64,000 bases of DNA from positions 1,612,001-1,676,000 of the forward strand of contig NC_079237.1 of the NCBI RefSeq assembly GCF_028502605.1. The letters are read 5' to 3'. Below, in pieces: positions 45,801 to 59,168 of this stretch. Within the stretch, counting starts at the first letter, position 1, and each line of letters begins with the position of its first letter. Position numbers and translations under genes: made by a program. The DNA is from Trichoderma breve. Taxonomy: Eukaryota; Ascomycota; Sordariomycetes; Hypocreales; Hypocreaceae. The notes beneath the pieces are model-generated. The model saw only the letters and a program-made list of their open reading frames with translations, was not told the origin of the DNA and searched no databases.

Positions 45801-48800
45801 GCTCGATTCCATTCCAACAGCGCGTGCCCACGAGGCTCGACCCTCTTCTCTCCACATGACAGGCGCCCCCAAATCTTCCATTGGGACGCGCCAGCTCAGC
45901 TAGAGAAAGTGGGCATTGCAACGACACCGTTGAAGTGTAAACCGTGCTTTTGGCAAGCCAATATCAGAATCTTAAATTGGATATCCCACTTGGCTTTCCG
46001 ACCCCATTCTATCACAAACAGCCTCGTGCCCATTCTTAAATTTTTATGTTTTTTCTTTTTCAGCTCGGCCTTATGCTTGTTATTCATACTTTGGGCATTC
46101 ATGCTTACTGTCTGATTCACTACACGTTTGCTCATGGGCTGTGAATACGCGCCGGGTGGAGAGAGGCTGCAGCGCCGCGAGAGCCCTGATCAGCCTCCTT
46201 CACGCCTCATCTTCGGTAACAATAACACCACCTGGGACAGATGAATTGAAACGCCGACACTACCAGCAACCGGTGGAACTACTGGACGGCACTCGGATTA
46301 TAGAGCGGCGTTTGGAAGGAAGCCTCAGCGAGCCAACCGTTGGCTCACCCCTATTGCCCTAGCCCAGCAGGCTGTCTGATGCAAAAAGTCTAATTCCTTT
46401 AGGCGTTTATTCAACCACCACACAACATCTTCTCTAACCGCGCATTTTCTTTCCCTACCGCGCGCATGCATTAGCAATTCCTTCGATAAGAAGACCTCGC
46501 GGATTCGTTAACAAGAATTACTTGCTTTGGTTAGTTTATGCGAGTAGGAGATCCACGAGTAATGCCTCCCGTCGTCTAGCCTGTTCCCTGACGCCTTCGA
46601 TGAGCGTGTCTCTGATCCGTCGTTGAAATCGAAATCGAAGATGCGGCACTCGCTCAATCAGCTAACAGGGACCGTCGGCGAAAGTCGGTGCCAGTTCCCC
46701 TGACCGACAGTCTCGAACCATTGGCTCTACTCCGTACATGGCCTAGAGGAGAATGTCAAGGCATCTCGCTGCTCGTCTGCTGCTATTATATGCTTCGTAT
46801 TTGACCAGGCACAGCTAATAATAGGATGCAGTCAGCGAGGTTAGATAAACAGAAATCCCTACAATCTTACATATAACAATAACAACAACAGATCCAAATA
46901 TAAACCCAAACCAACGTCAACGTCAACGACAGACTTTGGATGCTCAAGGTATCCCATCTCGCCCGGTCCCTGTACTCGTACGCCCTGGGTGGATCGTTTA
47001 CGGTGTGTCGTGACTCCCCACGATCGTCGTGGAGCATAACAGCAGCCCACATGCACTAAACAGCGAATAATGACACATAAAACATACAACTTGCTTGTTG
47101 GCAGAGCCTCTGCTCCTGTTTTAGGGCCCCACCGGAGATGCTAGTGGGCCAGATTCGATGTTCTGCACTCTTTAGATGACGCCGAGGGCAGATGCGAATT
47201 GCCTAATACGGCCCTTGCACTGACTCGTCATGTACGTACCCCAGGCCTTACTATCCATGTGCCGAACAGCGCCTTGAGCGCCTTATGTCGGAATACCTAC
47301 CCCAAACAAGATTCTCTTACTCTATCACGCCTTTCCTGAAAGAAGGACCGGACAGTCGCAAGTGTGCAGCAGCGGCGGTGGTGGGGGGTTCTCCAACTTG
47401 GGGGGGGGCTGGAAGGACGGAACCTTAGAAGTCAACTTTTGAACGGAATACATGGATGACGGAGTTCCGCACAACGGAAGGTCGAAATTACGGCAAGCCA
47501 TGACAACATGAATGTCATTCCGTTGGCTCGTTAGAGGCCGCTGTCAGGTAACGCATTAATTCACTTCATTTACCGCTATTTCGTGCCGGTTCGTTGCACG
47601 GTGGGGGCCCTCCAGCGTGAAGCATAATCAGACCGTTTTACACAGACAATGGTAGTGGTAAAACTTGCCCATGAACGAACATGGCTCTTCGGCAATCCAC
47701 CCCGAGGTGCCCGTCGTTCTGCATCGCGGCGCCCAGACATACAAAGTCCCAGAGAGCATGGGGATCGGTCACCAATTGCCGGCATGACATAAGTGCTCCC
47801 CATTGGTGGAGGTTGGGCGCTGAAGGCTGAAGAGCATCAGCACCTATTTGCTAATTCGTTGGTTCTCCACAATTGCGAGACTATTGAGAGAGAGAGATGA
47901 TATACTTGTAACTGCCAGCGGGCGACTCTGATGCGCAACGACTCATGCTGCAGCAGCGTCATGATCAACGGCACTGTGACAAGAAAGTGTATTCTTGTGT
48001 GTCGCATCAGAACGAAGAGGAGGGAGGGGGGGGGGGGGATTCAATGGCTAAAACCTCCCAAGCACAAAACAAAAAAAGAACCGCCGCGAATCACACACTC
48101 TGGAATACCGCATGTTCTGTATACGTCCACATGCGTTTTCTCGTTGCCTTTGGATATGCTACTATCAACCACCCCCTGGCCCGCACTCCACGCTTTCGTT
48201 CCCACGCTCGTCCAGTAGGCATTTCCAAAGACGGCAAAGGTAGCGGCGCTAGAGAACTGGCCATGCATGTCAGAGTCGAACCATGGCCCGGCTTCCAAGA
48301 GATTCCCGCGTAGCTCCCCCATACCAAGACGCCCCGCCGAGTCCCGGAACCCGAGTATCTGGGAAGAGCCCTTTTAATTTCTTTTTTTCTCCTTTTTCCT
48401 TTTTTCCCTTTTGTGGGTGTGTGTGAGCTGGGCTGAAGACCACTCTTTTTTTTATATATGAGATCACTTTTCTGGGGCCAATTCTTGTTTAGATGTCAGA
48501 CTTGAGCGTTCTACCTTTCAAGGGCACCGCTCAAAAACAGCCGATATCACAAAAGGGCCTGCGTGGGGAGACAGAGTGTGGCTACACAAAACGACCTGTT
48601 TCTTACACGGGGAGACCAGGATGAGGATGGCGTTTTGATGCATGATACAAGTTGCTGGTCTGGTCCAGTTAGCACGGGCGGGTAGTTCCAAGGAAGGGCT
48701 GCCGTGCGCACATCGTTGCATGGCTGCACTGCACACTGACGGAATCTCCCAGAGCAAAAAGAACTCAAGGCTCGCATTTTCCCACCCGAAGTCACATCAC

Positions 48801-51800
48801 ACTAGGACAAGCGCAGATCCTTTAGCATCGTGTACCTACGCCGCATTGAGATGGTAGGTAGGTACCCAGGCTTGCCAGGTCTGTTTTGCTGTATGTATGT
48901 GCAAGTATGTATGTATGTATATGCAATGCACGACTAAATAGTTTTGGCCCTTGTTTTCCGCCCAGTCGCCGAGAAGAGAGGGAGAGAGGGGTGTGCGTGT
49001 GTGTGTGCGAGGAATATAGGCGAGCACGTATACCTATAGTGTCGTTTGGAGGAAACAGAAAAAAAACCCCGAGCAGCATCAAATCACATTGCCTCGTTCA
49101 TTCAGCCAAGCGAGCAAAACGAGCAAAGATCCTTCATACTGTACACGTAAACACGGCAAGGCGAGGCAAAGACGGGATCAAAAGGTCCTCTGCCGTCCAA
49201 CAAAGGGCCGTGGGCCCTTGTCGTATGTTTTTTTTATTTTTTACTGGGCACTCGGGAAAAAAAAGAGAAAACACACCACCAACGAGAAGAGGGAAAAAGA
49301 AAAGTGCAGTGCGGTCTCCTTTTTTTCACTATGCGCGATCCCTCACCGAGCCAGGATGGGCATATGCAAACCGCAACTCTAAAACGAAAAAGAGGCGTGA
49401 CCCTTTCGGAACGGGTCCCTTGTTTTTTTCTTCTTTCCCTTTCCCTTTCCCTTTTTTCTTTCTTCTTTCCGGGGTTATTTTGTCTTGCTACGCCTTTTCC
49501 GCTCCGGTATAGGATAGATAGATACTGCCTAGTACGTAGGCGCCAAACTCGGCTCTCGTCCACCCCAAGCTCCTTCGATGGTCTGGCATCTAGAACCTGT
49601 CCAAGGAAAGCCGCCATGGTTTGGGGCTGGATGGATTTAGCCACGTTCATGTTGGCTCTGCCGCAGATGCCGCTGCTTGCTGCTGCTGCTAATGCTCCGT
49701 TCCGAAGGAAGGGCGCTGGCTCAGGCAGATCAAAGCACCAGCTCGCGAATGAAGGGCGGCCACCGGCCAACATCCCTGGCTGCCGGGAGGAAGGGCTTTG
49801 GAGCCATACGCATAGGCCGCGCATGTATGCTGGTCTTGCAGAAACGGGTTGCAAAGTATTGGGTGCATCCCGTCGATGCTACTGGCGGAAGCTCGCATGT
49901 AAACTAATGTACGGTATAGCCTGCAGTTGCAGCGTGCAGCAGTTGAAATGCAGGCGGCCCTTTGTGTCTCATTCAGCTATGCCGGATGCAGTTTTGCCTA
50001 CATATGAGGCCCTCGGCAAATCCTCCATTACCGCCCGCATATGCAATGCGATGCGCCCTCGTCCGCACATCACCCACGCGAGCATGCGGGCCTCGTCCCT
50101 GGAGAAGCCAATAGGCCGAATTACTTGGTTTTTTGGAGCCGCCGGCCGGTTTTTTGCACCTCGAGCACCTTTGGGAGCTTTTTTGATCACGGTGTGCAAA
50201 TGCCCGACGACTCGGATGTTTGTAGAGAGAATTGAATTGATTCCGGACTTGTACCGTTAGCCTGGTGCACGCCGCGAATAGAGTTTGATTACAGACTGCT
50301 GGATCGGCGCGCCATACAGTAGCAGTCTCAGTCTCTCCCAAAACCACCAATTGGCATCCATTGAGGCAGACACAAAACAAAAACACCCGACCAAACAACC
50401 GACCAGACACCCGACCCTTGGAAACCTGGAAGCCATACACAAACCGCTCAAAAACTGCCCAACCCAACAAACCCAATTGCGGCCTAGCCAGCCCGCATCC
50501 TGGACGGCCGCTCGCCAGAATCTTCCGGCTCCACCCCGCCGAGTCTCCCTGAAAACTCTATTTAATGGGCTTTGCTGGGCCAGGGGACGTGGGAGGGTCT
50601 CAAATAGCGGCAACAACGTGGCTCCAGTTACGTGGTGCGTGGGCAGCGGAAAAAGAGGGAACCCGCACGCTTTCTCATCGCTACTTCGTGGGTGTGGTTT
50701 TTTTAACTTCCATTGGAAAATCCATCTTTTTTTGTGTTGCCTGTTCTGTTTGCTGGCACTGGCAGGTTGGTAGTAGTTTCGAACTCTGTCGGCTAGGTCG
50801 CGAAAAGGGGATGCCCAAGCGAGCGAGTGCGTTGTTTTCTTGTCACCTTCTTCTTTTCTCTTTCGCTCCATTTTCCCTTTTCCCTTTGGCTTTGGTTTTT
50901 GGCTTTGGCCCTTTTTTTTCGTGCAAGTGCCATGTGAGAATTGGTCTCCGTTATCCGCTTTTCCGCTTCATCTCACTTCTCCTTCTTCTCCTTCTTCTCC
51001 CCCATCTTCCATCTCCCCCCCTCACCTCCCCTGATAAACCGCAGCCGGGAGCCGATTCCCGTACAATTGCCCGGGGCCGTAGTTGATGGCGTCTAGGCTT
51101 CCCACGTCGTCTCATCAAACTGGGGACACAACGCGAGCAAGTGGGAAAAATCCCGCTCTGTGACATCTATCTGGATAGACAGCGAAAAGAGGCAACTAGC
51201 TTCCGCTGTGATCCGTGATGCCCTGTGAAGTGAAGTAATAACAACGTGGCTTGTGGGTTCCCAACCACACACACTGTCGCGAGAGCAGCATGTCACTCAT
51301 GAGGGTTGTTTATGGGGAAAACGCATCATCACAATCACCTTACCAAAGTGCTCTGATGTCTGTCTGACTGCCTTAACCTCAACGACTAAACTACTAAACA
51401 TGCCATAACCATACTACCTCCATACCTACTATTTCACAACTACCTCCAACCTTGTCAAAGTTCCCCACGTCTTTAGCAGTCTCAGACTCCATCGTCGAAA
51501 AGCACCGAAAACCCAAAAATGTGCCAGTCGGCGATTACAAGGTGGACGTGGAACGCCTCCCCATTACCAATCTTCGTCTTGTCTTCTTTTCTCCTCTACG
51601 TGGTTTCCACAAATGGCAAATTCCCAGAACGCGTCAAAGGGCAACAAAAATACAATAAAATGAAATAAAAAAGACTCACCCGCGTTTCCCGCATTGTCCG
51701 ATCTTCCCGTTCTGAGTAATTGCTGTTCCTTCATCATTTCATTTCGTATAATATCCCGAGTTGGGAAAACGAGCCCGATCTGTATCGTATGGCTACCCCC

Positions 51801-53694
51801 CCTTCTTCTTCTTCTTCTTCTTCTAATGTTGTGCGCGACTCATGTTCTGAACTTTCTATTAGAATTTTTTGTTCTAGAAGGGCTGATTTACACGCACTAC
51901 GGGTTGTTTGCTCCTGGGGCGGCGCCGCCTCGTTTTGCTAAGAAGCCCTTGGGAAGAGATTACAACTGCTGGACTACTCTCTGCCCACCGGAAGGTAAGG
52001 CGGGCCCAGCTTTGGCCGCTTGTCAAAAAAGAAAAACTGGTCTGAAAGCTAAAACGCACGTTTTAGAGGAGGGGCGAGGCGTTTTTCGAGCGTCTTCGTT
52101 CGCCCCGGCTTTGTCACCATGGCCATGGTAGAGGGGGCTTGGGGGGGAGAGGAGAACACCAAGAAACGCCGCACGGCGTCCAATTTCCTTGTCTCTTCTC
52201 TGGAAGAGAGAGAGAGCGAGGGCCTTGTCACTGTGTCCGCTGGGGACACACCCCCCTCAATCTCTGCCAACTAATGAGGAAAAAAGGGTTGAGACCAAGT
52301 TGCCCACCACGCTGAAAAGATGGCCAGACGCTGGTGTTTCTCATGTTAACACTGGTGTTCCTCCTTGTGACGCTGTGTGTGTCGGCCCGAGATTCCCTGA
52401 TTTGCCCATTCGCAGAAATCTCCTTGAAGAAGGGGGGTACGGAGACGGACGTGAGCCCGATACAGGCCCGGAGAAAGCTGCGGACTCTTGTCCGTACCCC
52501 TATCGAGACACGTCAACGTCGCCCGCGGAATTGCAGCTCTGGGTCGATGTGCCCTTGTCTCGCCACTTTTTTAATTTGCTTATGCAATTTCTCATGGATC
52601 TTAAGCTTTTTGAGTTTCCTTCCATTCAAACGTCTTTTTTTTTCTTGCTGACTGACTCTCCCCCTTTCAGCTCAGCTCTCTTTTCTGTTCCCACCCCAGG
52701 TTTTGTAATCACCCGCCCATTCCATTCCAGAGAGACGGGAAGAGAGGGAAGAGAAAACGTGACAACCCCGGACCGCTGGGACGGACGCGGCGTTTTTCTT
52801 TCCCTTTTTCCCTTATTACCTACCTACCTAACCCATGGTAGTGCTCTTCTTGCTTGTGGCGCCGAGTGGTTGACGTGATACGTCATGTTTTCTTCTGATT
52901 ACCGATGACAGCTACTTAACTGGTCTTGGCTAGATTTCCGCTCAAAGAAATCGGTGCTAAGCAGTGCTGGTAGCTTTTTTGCGGCTTCGACAAGAAAAAA
53001 AAGGGGGGGGCTGAAGTTGGATGGTGTTGTCGGCTTTTAAGACTTGACTTACGGCCTTTTAAGCTTGTAGAAGCCGCTGGCGGTGTCTTTCCTTTCCTTC
53101 GTCGGCCTTTGTCCGTTGCACTACTGCGCGCTTCTGCTTCTGGCGCTATCCGCCGTTGGAAAGTTGCCCAAAGCCCAAATGTGATATCGGGAATCAAGAT
53201 ACGAGCAGCCGAATAGCCGTAGAGAGAGACAGAGAAAGAGAGAGAAAGAGAGAGAACTGGCCCCCATCTCTAGTTTTGAGGCGTGGCTTCGTAGACTTGG
53301 TATTGTGCAGAGTTGTTGGCCAATCTGTCGTTGCCAACGAATGTGGTTGCGGGCGCAAGCGGGCTCATTGCGAGTTTGTGTGTACTCGTATCGTTATTCT
53401 ATGGTATGGAGAGTCTCTGTCTGTCAATCAAGAGCATCATGTTCTCTGTCTAAGCTTTTTTGGTTGTCTCTGCCATGTCTCTGTCATGTCTGTACTCTTC
53501 CAGCCTAATATTTGCCAAAACCTGTCTAGATGTATAGTAGTGCGATCCGTACGCCCGTGTCTAACTGCACCACTGCGCCCTCCCCCCAACAAACGTTGAT
53601 AATAGTATTACAAAATTCATACAGCCAGATAGAATAGCATGCTTACTTGCAGATCTCAAATGCCAATCTCGGCTTCCTTCGGGTTGTCTGTCAT
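42845..53694. other. 10.8-kb stretch without a convincing gene
   Basis: Several open frames reach 150-320 codons (for example 43191-43874, 49304-50260, 50257-50871, 52189-52878). They are Arg/Ser/Cys/Phe-rich, overlap each other on both strands and show no domain, so I regard them as chance. The DNA carries many homopolymers and purine/pyrimidine tracts, e.g. a G-run at about 48027-48038, T-runs, and TTTCCC repeats at 49437-49460. Possible content includes a long leader or promoter of the 42.4-kb gene, non-coding RNAs, or genes too diverged to see. Confidence 0.45.
51802..51823. repeat. (CTT)n microsatellite
   Basis: Seven CTT units in a row inside the gene-sparse block. Confidence 0.85.
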
Positions 53695-54780
53695 TTATGA
53701 CCGTGGGGTCCGTTTGCCAATATTCCAACCCCATCCACGAAGCACCTTGACCACCTTGGGCGTCACCGCCGCTGTCAAGGGCACCCGAAGAAAAATGAAG
53801 CTCTTGTGGATGGCGTACGCCAGTGCCAGCTGCGTTGCCAGGCCTGCCAAAACAAAAGATCATTAGCCTCCTGTGTCTCATATCATGCCATACTGTGCCC
53901 TCCTCGGCTGCTGCAAGTTACACGCCTCGAAAAGCAGTCGGGCATAGTCCGATGACGTGGAGTCGTGCAAGACATTGCCAACGCAACAAGACATTCTCGG
54001 TGAAAGGGGGGGCCGTTCAAACTCACTGGCTTCTTCCTTGTTGCGCTGTTGCGCCTTCTCTACTCCCCAGCCCGCCATTTCCACCTTGTCGCTGATATCG
54101 TTGCTGCCCAGGTGCTGCTTCTCTTCCGACTTGAGAGATTCTCGCCATTCGTTCCATCGTGTTCGCACCGATTCGGGGATAAACTTGGAGACTGCGGACA
54201 CGACGTAATGTTCAACTTGACCTGTTTGCCATCCCCACGCTCACATCAGCATACTCATTCTCATACTTATACCCATACTTATATTCCTCTAGTACGGCAT
54301 CGACGACCGAGAGGCACACGTACCTATCCGCTCTGTCCCGACCACCCTCACCAGGAGGAAGCAGAACGGAAAGTCTAGCACGCTGAGCGCGAAGTAGACG
54401 CCGACGGCCGACCACCCGTATTCCCTGGAGAGCTTCTTGAATCTTCCGCTCAGCGACAGCTTCTCCTGGGTTCCTTGCGCAGTGTTGCGCCTCCATGCCG
54501 AAAATACAAAGCTCCGCCTTTGCGCCCCCTTCGCAAAGCTGTCAGCGAACTTGACATTTGGTCGCATCGAAGCGCCGTGGCGCGTGGTTTCCCGCCAGGG
54601 CTGAATTGAATGTAACCTCGTCCATGATGTGCTGCTGCTGCTGCTGCTGCTCTGCAGCTTTGAGACAGGCTGTGACGAAAATAGCCTTGCCCAAGCATCC
54701 CTCAATGCTCCATATTGTGCCGTCGTGCCCTTGGCCGCCCTAAACGGTGCCGCTCTCGATTGAAACGCTGCTCGAATCAT
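53695..54780 (-). CDS. DUF1279 / FAM210-type mitochondrial protein (fungal 'NAT2')
   Basis: Exons 54780-54324, 54221-54027 and 53843-53695 give 266 aa; introns are 102 and 183 bp. The first 100 residues are Arg/Ser-rich and lack acids early on (MIRAAFQSRAAPFRAAKG), so a mitochondrial presequence is likely. A seven-Ser run is coded by a CTG/AGC repeat at 54631-54650. The DUF1279 domain begins LSGRFKKLSREYGWSAVGVY and continues FALSVLDFPFCFLLVRVVG, one membrane helix. It resumes after the intron with GQVEHYVVSAVSKFIP and ends LATQLALAYAIHKSFIFLRV and RGWGWNIGKR. Family members are often called N-acetyltransferase 2 in fungi without evidence of that activity. Confidence 0.85.
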
Positions 54781-56785
54781 TTTGTAGGATGCAGGGAGTG
54801 CAGAGGTTCCTCTTCTTCCTCCTTACCCAACGTAGTTGTTTATATCGAATTTCGCTCCGTTCGTGAAAGGCAAAAGAATGACAAAGGACTCTGGAATGCT
54901 CGCCGAACCTCGCAGAAGGAATCACCGGTGAGATGGAGATAGCGGAGCCTCGGAGCTGCAAGAGTCCGCACCGGCAGCAATTTCGTATGCCGTGCAGCTC
55001 AAGCCGGAATTGCCGAGAAAAATGCGTGTGTACGATGCCGAGAGCGCAGCAATTCAATTGCAATGGCTCCCCAAGACGTAAATAAATATGAAAAGCAACA
55101 AAGGGAAAGAGGTCAATCAATCGAAAAGCCCGCTTTGGCCTCCTGAGCAAACAATGATATTGCTTTGTTGGGGCTGGTGGGGTGATCAAAGCATGAGGTA
55201 GCTTGCAGCTGGGATTTTTTTCTTAGCCTTCTAAATTTTTTTCTCTCGCTAGGGCTCTTCCGACATTTCTCTATGCCGTCAGGTCACGATGATGTAAAAT
55301 AACGGCTCTCCCCGATCCGGGTCCATCAAAGGATCGGGACAGGGATGAGGCGCGCTAGCAGGGCTGGTGATGCATATCACGTGCTGGAGCTCTGGGCGAC
55401 GACGTTGAAGATGGAGAGAAAGCTGAGAAGGCATCGATTGAGAACGAGTGTAGACAAAATATTTATTCTGATTAGCTTTCAAGAGAATTATATAGTATAC
55501 GACCCTTCTTTGGTCGGCTGGTGATGCGTATCGCATGGCTTTGATATCCACTCTTATGGCATCATGTGTCTGAATGATGATGATTCGGAATTCCTGGCTT
55601 GATAGAAGCAGTTGCTAGGTAGGTGTAGCTATGTATAAGAGAATAAGAAAATTTATTTTAAATAATAATATCCTGGTTTAAATTACTTTTCTTTCTGTTT
55701 TCCCATTGATGTCGTAGATGCTTTTGACCAAGCGTAGATGTAGCAACCTTTCAAGACACCCAAAGCATCCTGTATCACGGCCTGCATCTTTCAACCACTG
55801 ACACCGGATTCCTGTTTAAAGATGCATTAATTCAATGAAATATACATGGTTATTATCATAGTATTAGATACAAGACTGCAGGATATATATGACGCATTGG
55901 GCAACCTCGTAAGCTTGCAGTTCATCAGCATCGAAGAATATGACCTATCATGCACACTACCACCAAAAGTGAGCCATACTCTTAATATAAACTCCCGTCC
56001 ATCTCACACATCCGATGAGTGTAAACGTGTCTCTAGTTGCAGCCTAATCGTTTGATGCCCAGGCAGTGATTCAGGGACACGCTGCAGGTGGCTCCTGCCA
56101 CATGTTCAGTGGCATCCTCCCCCTGAACAGCTGTTCATCACCTGCCAAGTCCTCCAGGGCTCCAACATCCGGCCAGTCACTCCCTAAAGGCCTCTGAATT
56201 AAAATTCTGCCGCAGCTTGCACCATAAAGGTGCATAAATATGTACGTTTCTTCTCCTCACCGACATCGGCGCCTTTTTTCTTCTTCTTCCTCCTCCTCCT
56301 CTCCAAAACATGGGCTCATAAGACTCTGCCCTCTCTCGAGAAGCAACACAACGCCTGTCCTCTGTACTTGCGCTCTTCCTTTCCGACAAGACAAGATTTC
56401 GCTTGCGCCTCGCCTCGCCTCGCCTCGCCTCTGGGACATGAAATCTCCCAGCTTCGCCGACCGCCCTGACCATATGTATGATCCTGGTGGCCAACCTTAG
56501 GGTTTCCAGAGGTTGCTTCTCCTCCGCAGCGCTGGCTTCATGATCTGCCCTCGACAATCCAAATTTTACCTCACCACTTGGGAGATTTTGGTTGCCCATA
56601 CCGCCATTCACCGTTATTTTCCCATTCCACTCGTTTGACTGACTGACTCCAATTCACTCGTTTTTCCTTTGTGGTTCCTTTCGTCACTCATTTTTCGTTT
56701 GTCTTGTTTTTTAAGCCATTTGGTCTTCTGTTACTGGCTCATTCACTTCATTTTTTGTTCCTCTTCTTGTCCTTACGGCTTTGAA
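54781..56785. other. 2-kb divergent intergenic region
   Basis: No supported gene. Contains a CACGTG at about 55379 and a (CGCCT)5 run at 56406-56430. The last 300 bp are pyrimidine-rich, like a fungal leader. Confidence 0.4.
56406..56430. repeat. (CGCCT)5 microsatellite
   Basis: Five pentamer copies upstream of the disordered-protein gene. Confidence 0.85.
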
Positions 56786-58743
56786 ATGGCGCCCCCGCTT
56801 CGAACCTATGGGAAGAAGAAAAGTTTGCTTGGTCCCTTGGGCTCCCGACATCGTTCCAAGGCCTCGGCCGATTTCCTTCCAGCAAAGAACCCCGGTAAGC
56901 CATTTCTTTTATACAATACTTAATAAGAGGCGAAACTAACTTAGGGACAGATCTTGGTTCACAATCTGTGAACCCCTGCTCCGATATTGCGAAGCGACAC
57001 TCTCGGACTCAGAGTAATGTCCAACCAAACAGCATTGAGGAAATTGCGAGCGCCTTACTCGATGACAGCAGTTCAGAGCTGCCAGCAGAAGGGGATGCCA
57101 AGGGACAGTTAGCAAAGGACGATCCTGACTGTACAACTTCTATTCCTCCAGTTCGCGAAGACTCTACACCAGAGGTTGGAGAACAACCCATCATCTCGCA
57201 TTCGCCAAAGTCGTTAAAGGAAGGATCGACTAGCAATAGTCGAGCACTCCGGCCGAGTGCTCCGAGAATTCAGAAAATGTCTCCCAACAATAGGTTTGCA
57301 AAGTCCTCACGGCCTCGTGGAAGCTCAACTTCATCTCCTAAACGGAAAGACTACAGCTTGATCCGCCCCCTCGCGGACTCTGTGAAAAAGTCGACCCATC
57401 GTTCTCCGTACCCTGTTGTGAAAGATGCCGAAGCTGTTTGCCTTCTTCCGCACAACGTCATGGATGGAACTCCAAGAATTCTCTTGCAAAGCGAGTTGGC
57501 TGGTCAAGGCCGCGCTGTGGCGACTAGTGCCGATGAGATTCAGGAGAAAGTATGTGCCATGTTGGCGGCAACGGACGCTCTAAAGCCGTCTCCTTCTCAG
57601 CCGAGAAAGTCGCCTGTTTCCAAGATGACTCGCATGACTCCATCAAGGGTATTGGCCAAAGTATCCAGTGCATGGGATCGATGGCAGGTTAAATCGTCCA
57701 GCGGAGGAACCAAACCTCGTGCGAAGCTCGCGAAACAGCCCGTTCATGAAGACTCCCCTAATGGCCCACTGACTTCCCATCCCGTACTTGTGTCTCCTGC
57801 CCTCAAAAGAGCGTCCTTTGTCGACACGATTGAGATCCGTCTAAATGAAGGAGACAATCTCAATAGAAAGAAGGTACAGCAAATGGTGGGTGGTCGTGTA
57901 GCTCGCAAACCTGTGGCCAATGACGGAAAGGCCCTCAGGAGCGGCCGATCCATGGACGATGACCCCTTTGCTGAGCCCGCTCTATATCATAGCCCCAGTG
58001 CTATTGAAAGACGCCAACATTTGAAGATTATGGTTGGATCCAATACAGCGTCTCTGCTCATCATCGACCCTTTTGAAGCTGAAAAGGGATTCGAGAACAA
58101 CCTCGAAGATAGGATCTTGAGTTCTTCCCCGGTCTGTGCATCAACGCCTCGGATTCATCTCCATAGGGTTCAAACTCCCACTCTTGAGGATAGTCTCGAC
58201 GAACAGTGCTCCAAGCTGCCGACTCAGATTAGCCTAGAGAAGGGGACCACTGACTTGACCATATACCAATCTCAAGAAGCCATATCTTTCAAGAAATCCC
58301 CGAATCAAAGTGGGCAGATGAAGACGCTGCCAAACACCGATCGCATCACCGTTGGTTTGATACGAGACGGGTCTTCTCTCGATACGTGCAGCGCAAAATG
58401 GTCAAAGAAGCACCCATCTCCGAGCAAGAGGGATCTGGAACAGCTTGAGATAGCCTTTCGATGCTATAGCGAGCTCAAAAGACGTGGTATAGGTGAAGAA
58501 GCTGATGAACTCGCGGCGCACTATACACCCTCCACTCGGTACTTGTCCCCTCGAGATACGAACAAGATGATGAAGGCTCGTGAAGAAGGTGTCAAATCCA
58601 TGTCTAGCAGTGAATCCCAGTCTCCCGCCAAATCGCAGATACGACGCCCGACTGATGACCTAAGACGTCATCATCAAATTCGCCTTGCTCCTGTTTACCG
58701 ACCAACGATTCCGCAATCAGATGAGGTTGACGTATTGCAGTGA
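56786..58743 (+). CDS. Large disordered hypothetical protein (635 aa)
   Basis: Exons 56786-56894 and 56945-58743; the 50-bp intron joins KNPG-TDLGS. The protein is Ser/Pro/Lys-rich throughout, with many SP and TP sites (KSPVSK, HRSPYP, YLSPRD). This suggests a phosphorylated nuclear or cytoskeletal protein. No known domain is visible. The one helical block is SKRDLEQLEIAFRCYSELKR near the C-terminus, followed by GIGEEADELAAHYTPS. The N-terminus MAPPLRTYGKKKSLLG is basic and conserved-looking, as in some fungal cell-cycle-linked proteins. Function unknown. Start ATG 56786 follows a long pyrimidine-rich leader. Confidence 0.78.
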
Positions 58744-59168
58744 ATCTCTAGGTTGAAGTCATATCTTTGGTGAAAGGGGAATTGGAATTGCAACTCATTC
58801 AAAAAAAAAAAAAAAAATAGAAAATGCTACAAAAAAATGGGATTGGGACGGGAAAGTACACAAGGATTTGCAACAGACTCAGTGAGATGACAGGGCATCC
58901 AGAATGGCTTCTACGCATAGGTCCGTCTAGAAATTGTGCATTCAACGGTGCTCGCACAGGAGCCACATCTACAGTTGGCTTTGACAGAGTATAATAGACA
59001 GGAGTTACAGGGAAATAATCGGCATGAATTTGATGTTCTCAGAAATATCAAGGTAATTATTCAATAGATATTATTAATTTAAAGAAAAAATGAGTGTGAG
59101 GCGTTGCAGCTATCCTCTATATGGGTATCATTCTGTGCCATCATCATTTCGTGAAGTTTAAAGCGCCT
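58744..59168. other. Convergent spacer
   Basis: Contains a 17-bp A-run at about 58801. No gene is supported. Confidence 0.4.

Noticed and set aside
46680..46740. tRNA-like B-box on the minus strand
   Set aside because: The T-stem bases do not pair and no A-box or acceptor stem fits; the same holds for a hit near 48270.
49304..50260. 318-codon plus-strand open frame in the sparse block
   Set aside because: Composition is Cys/Arg/Phe-rich, it overlaps an open frame on the other strand, and it has no domain, start context or splice extension.
52189..52878. 229-codon plus-strand open frame
   Set aside because: Low-complexity leader-like DNA with pyrimidine runs; no family resemblance.
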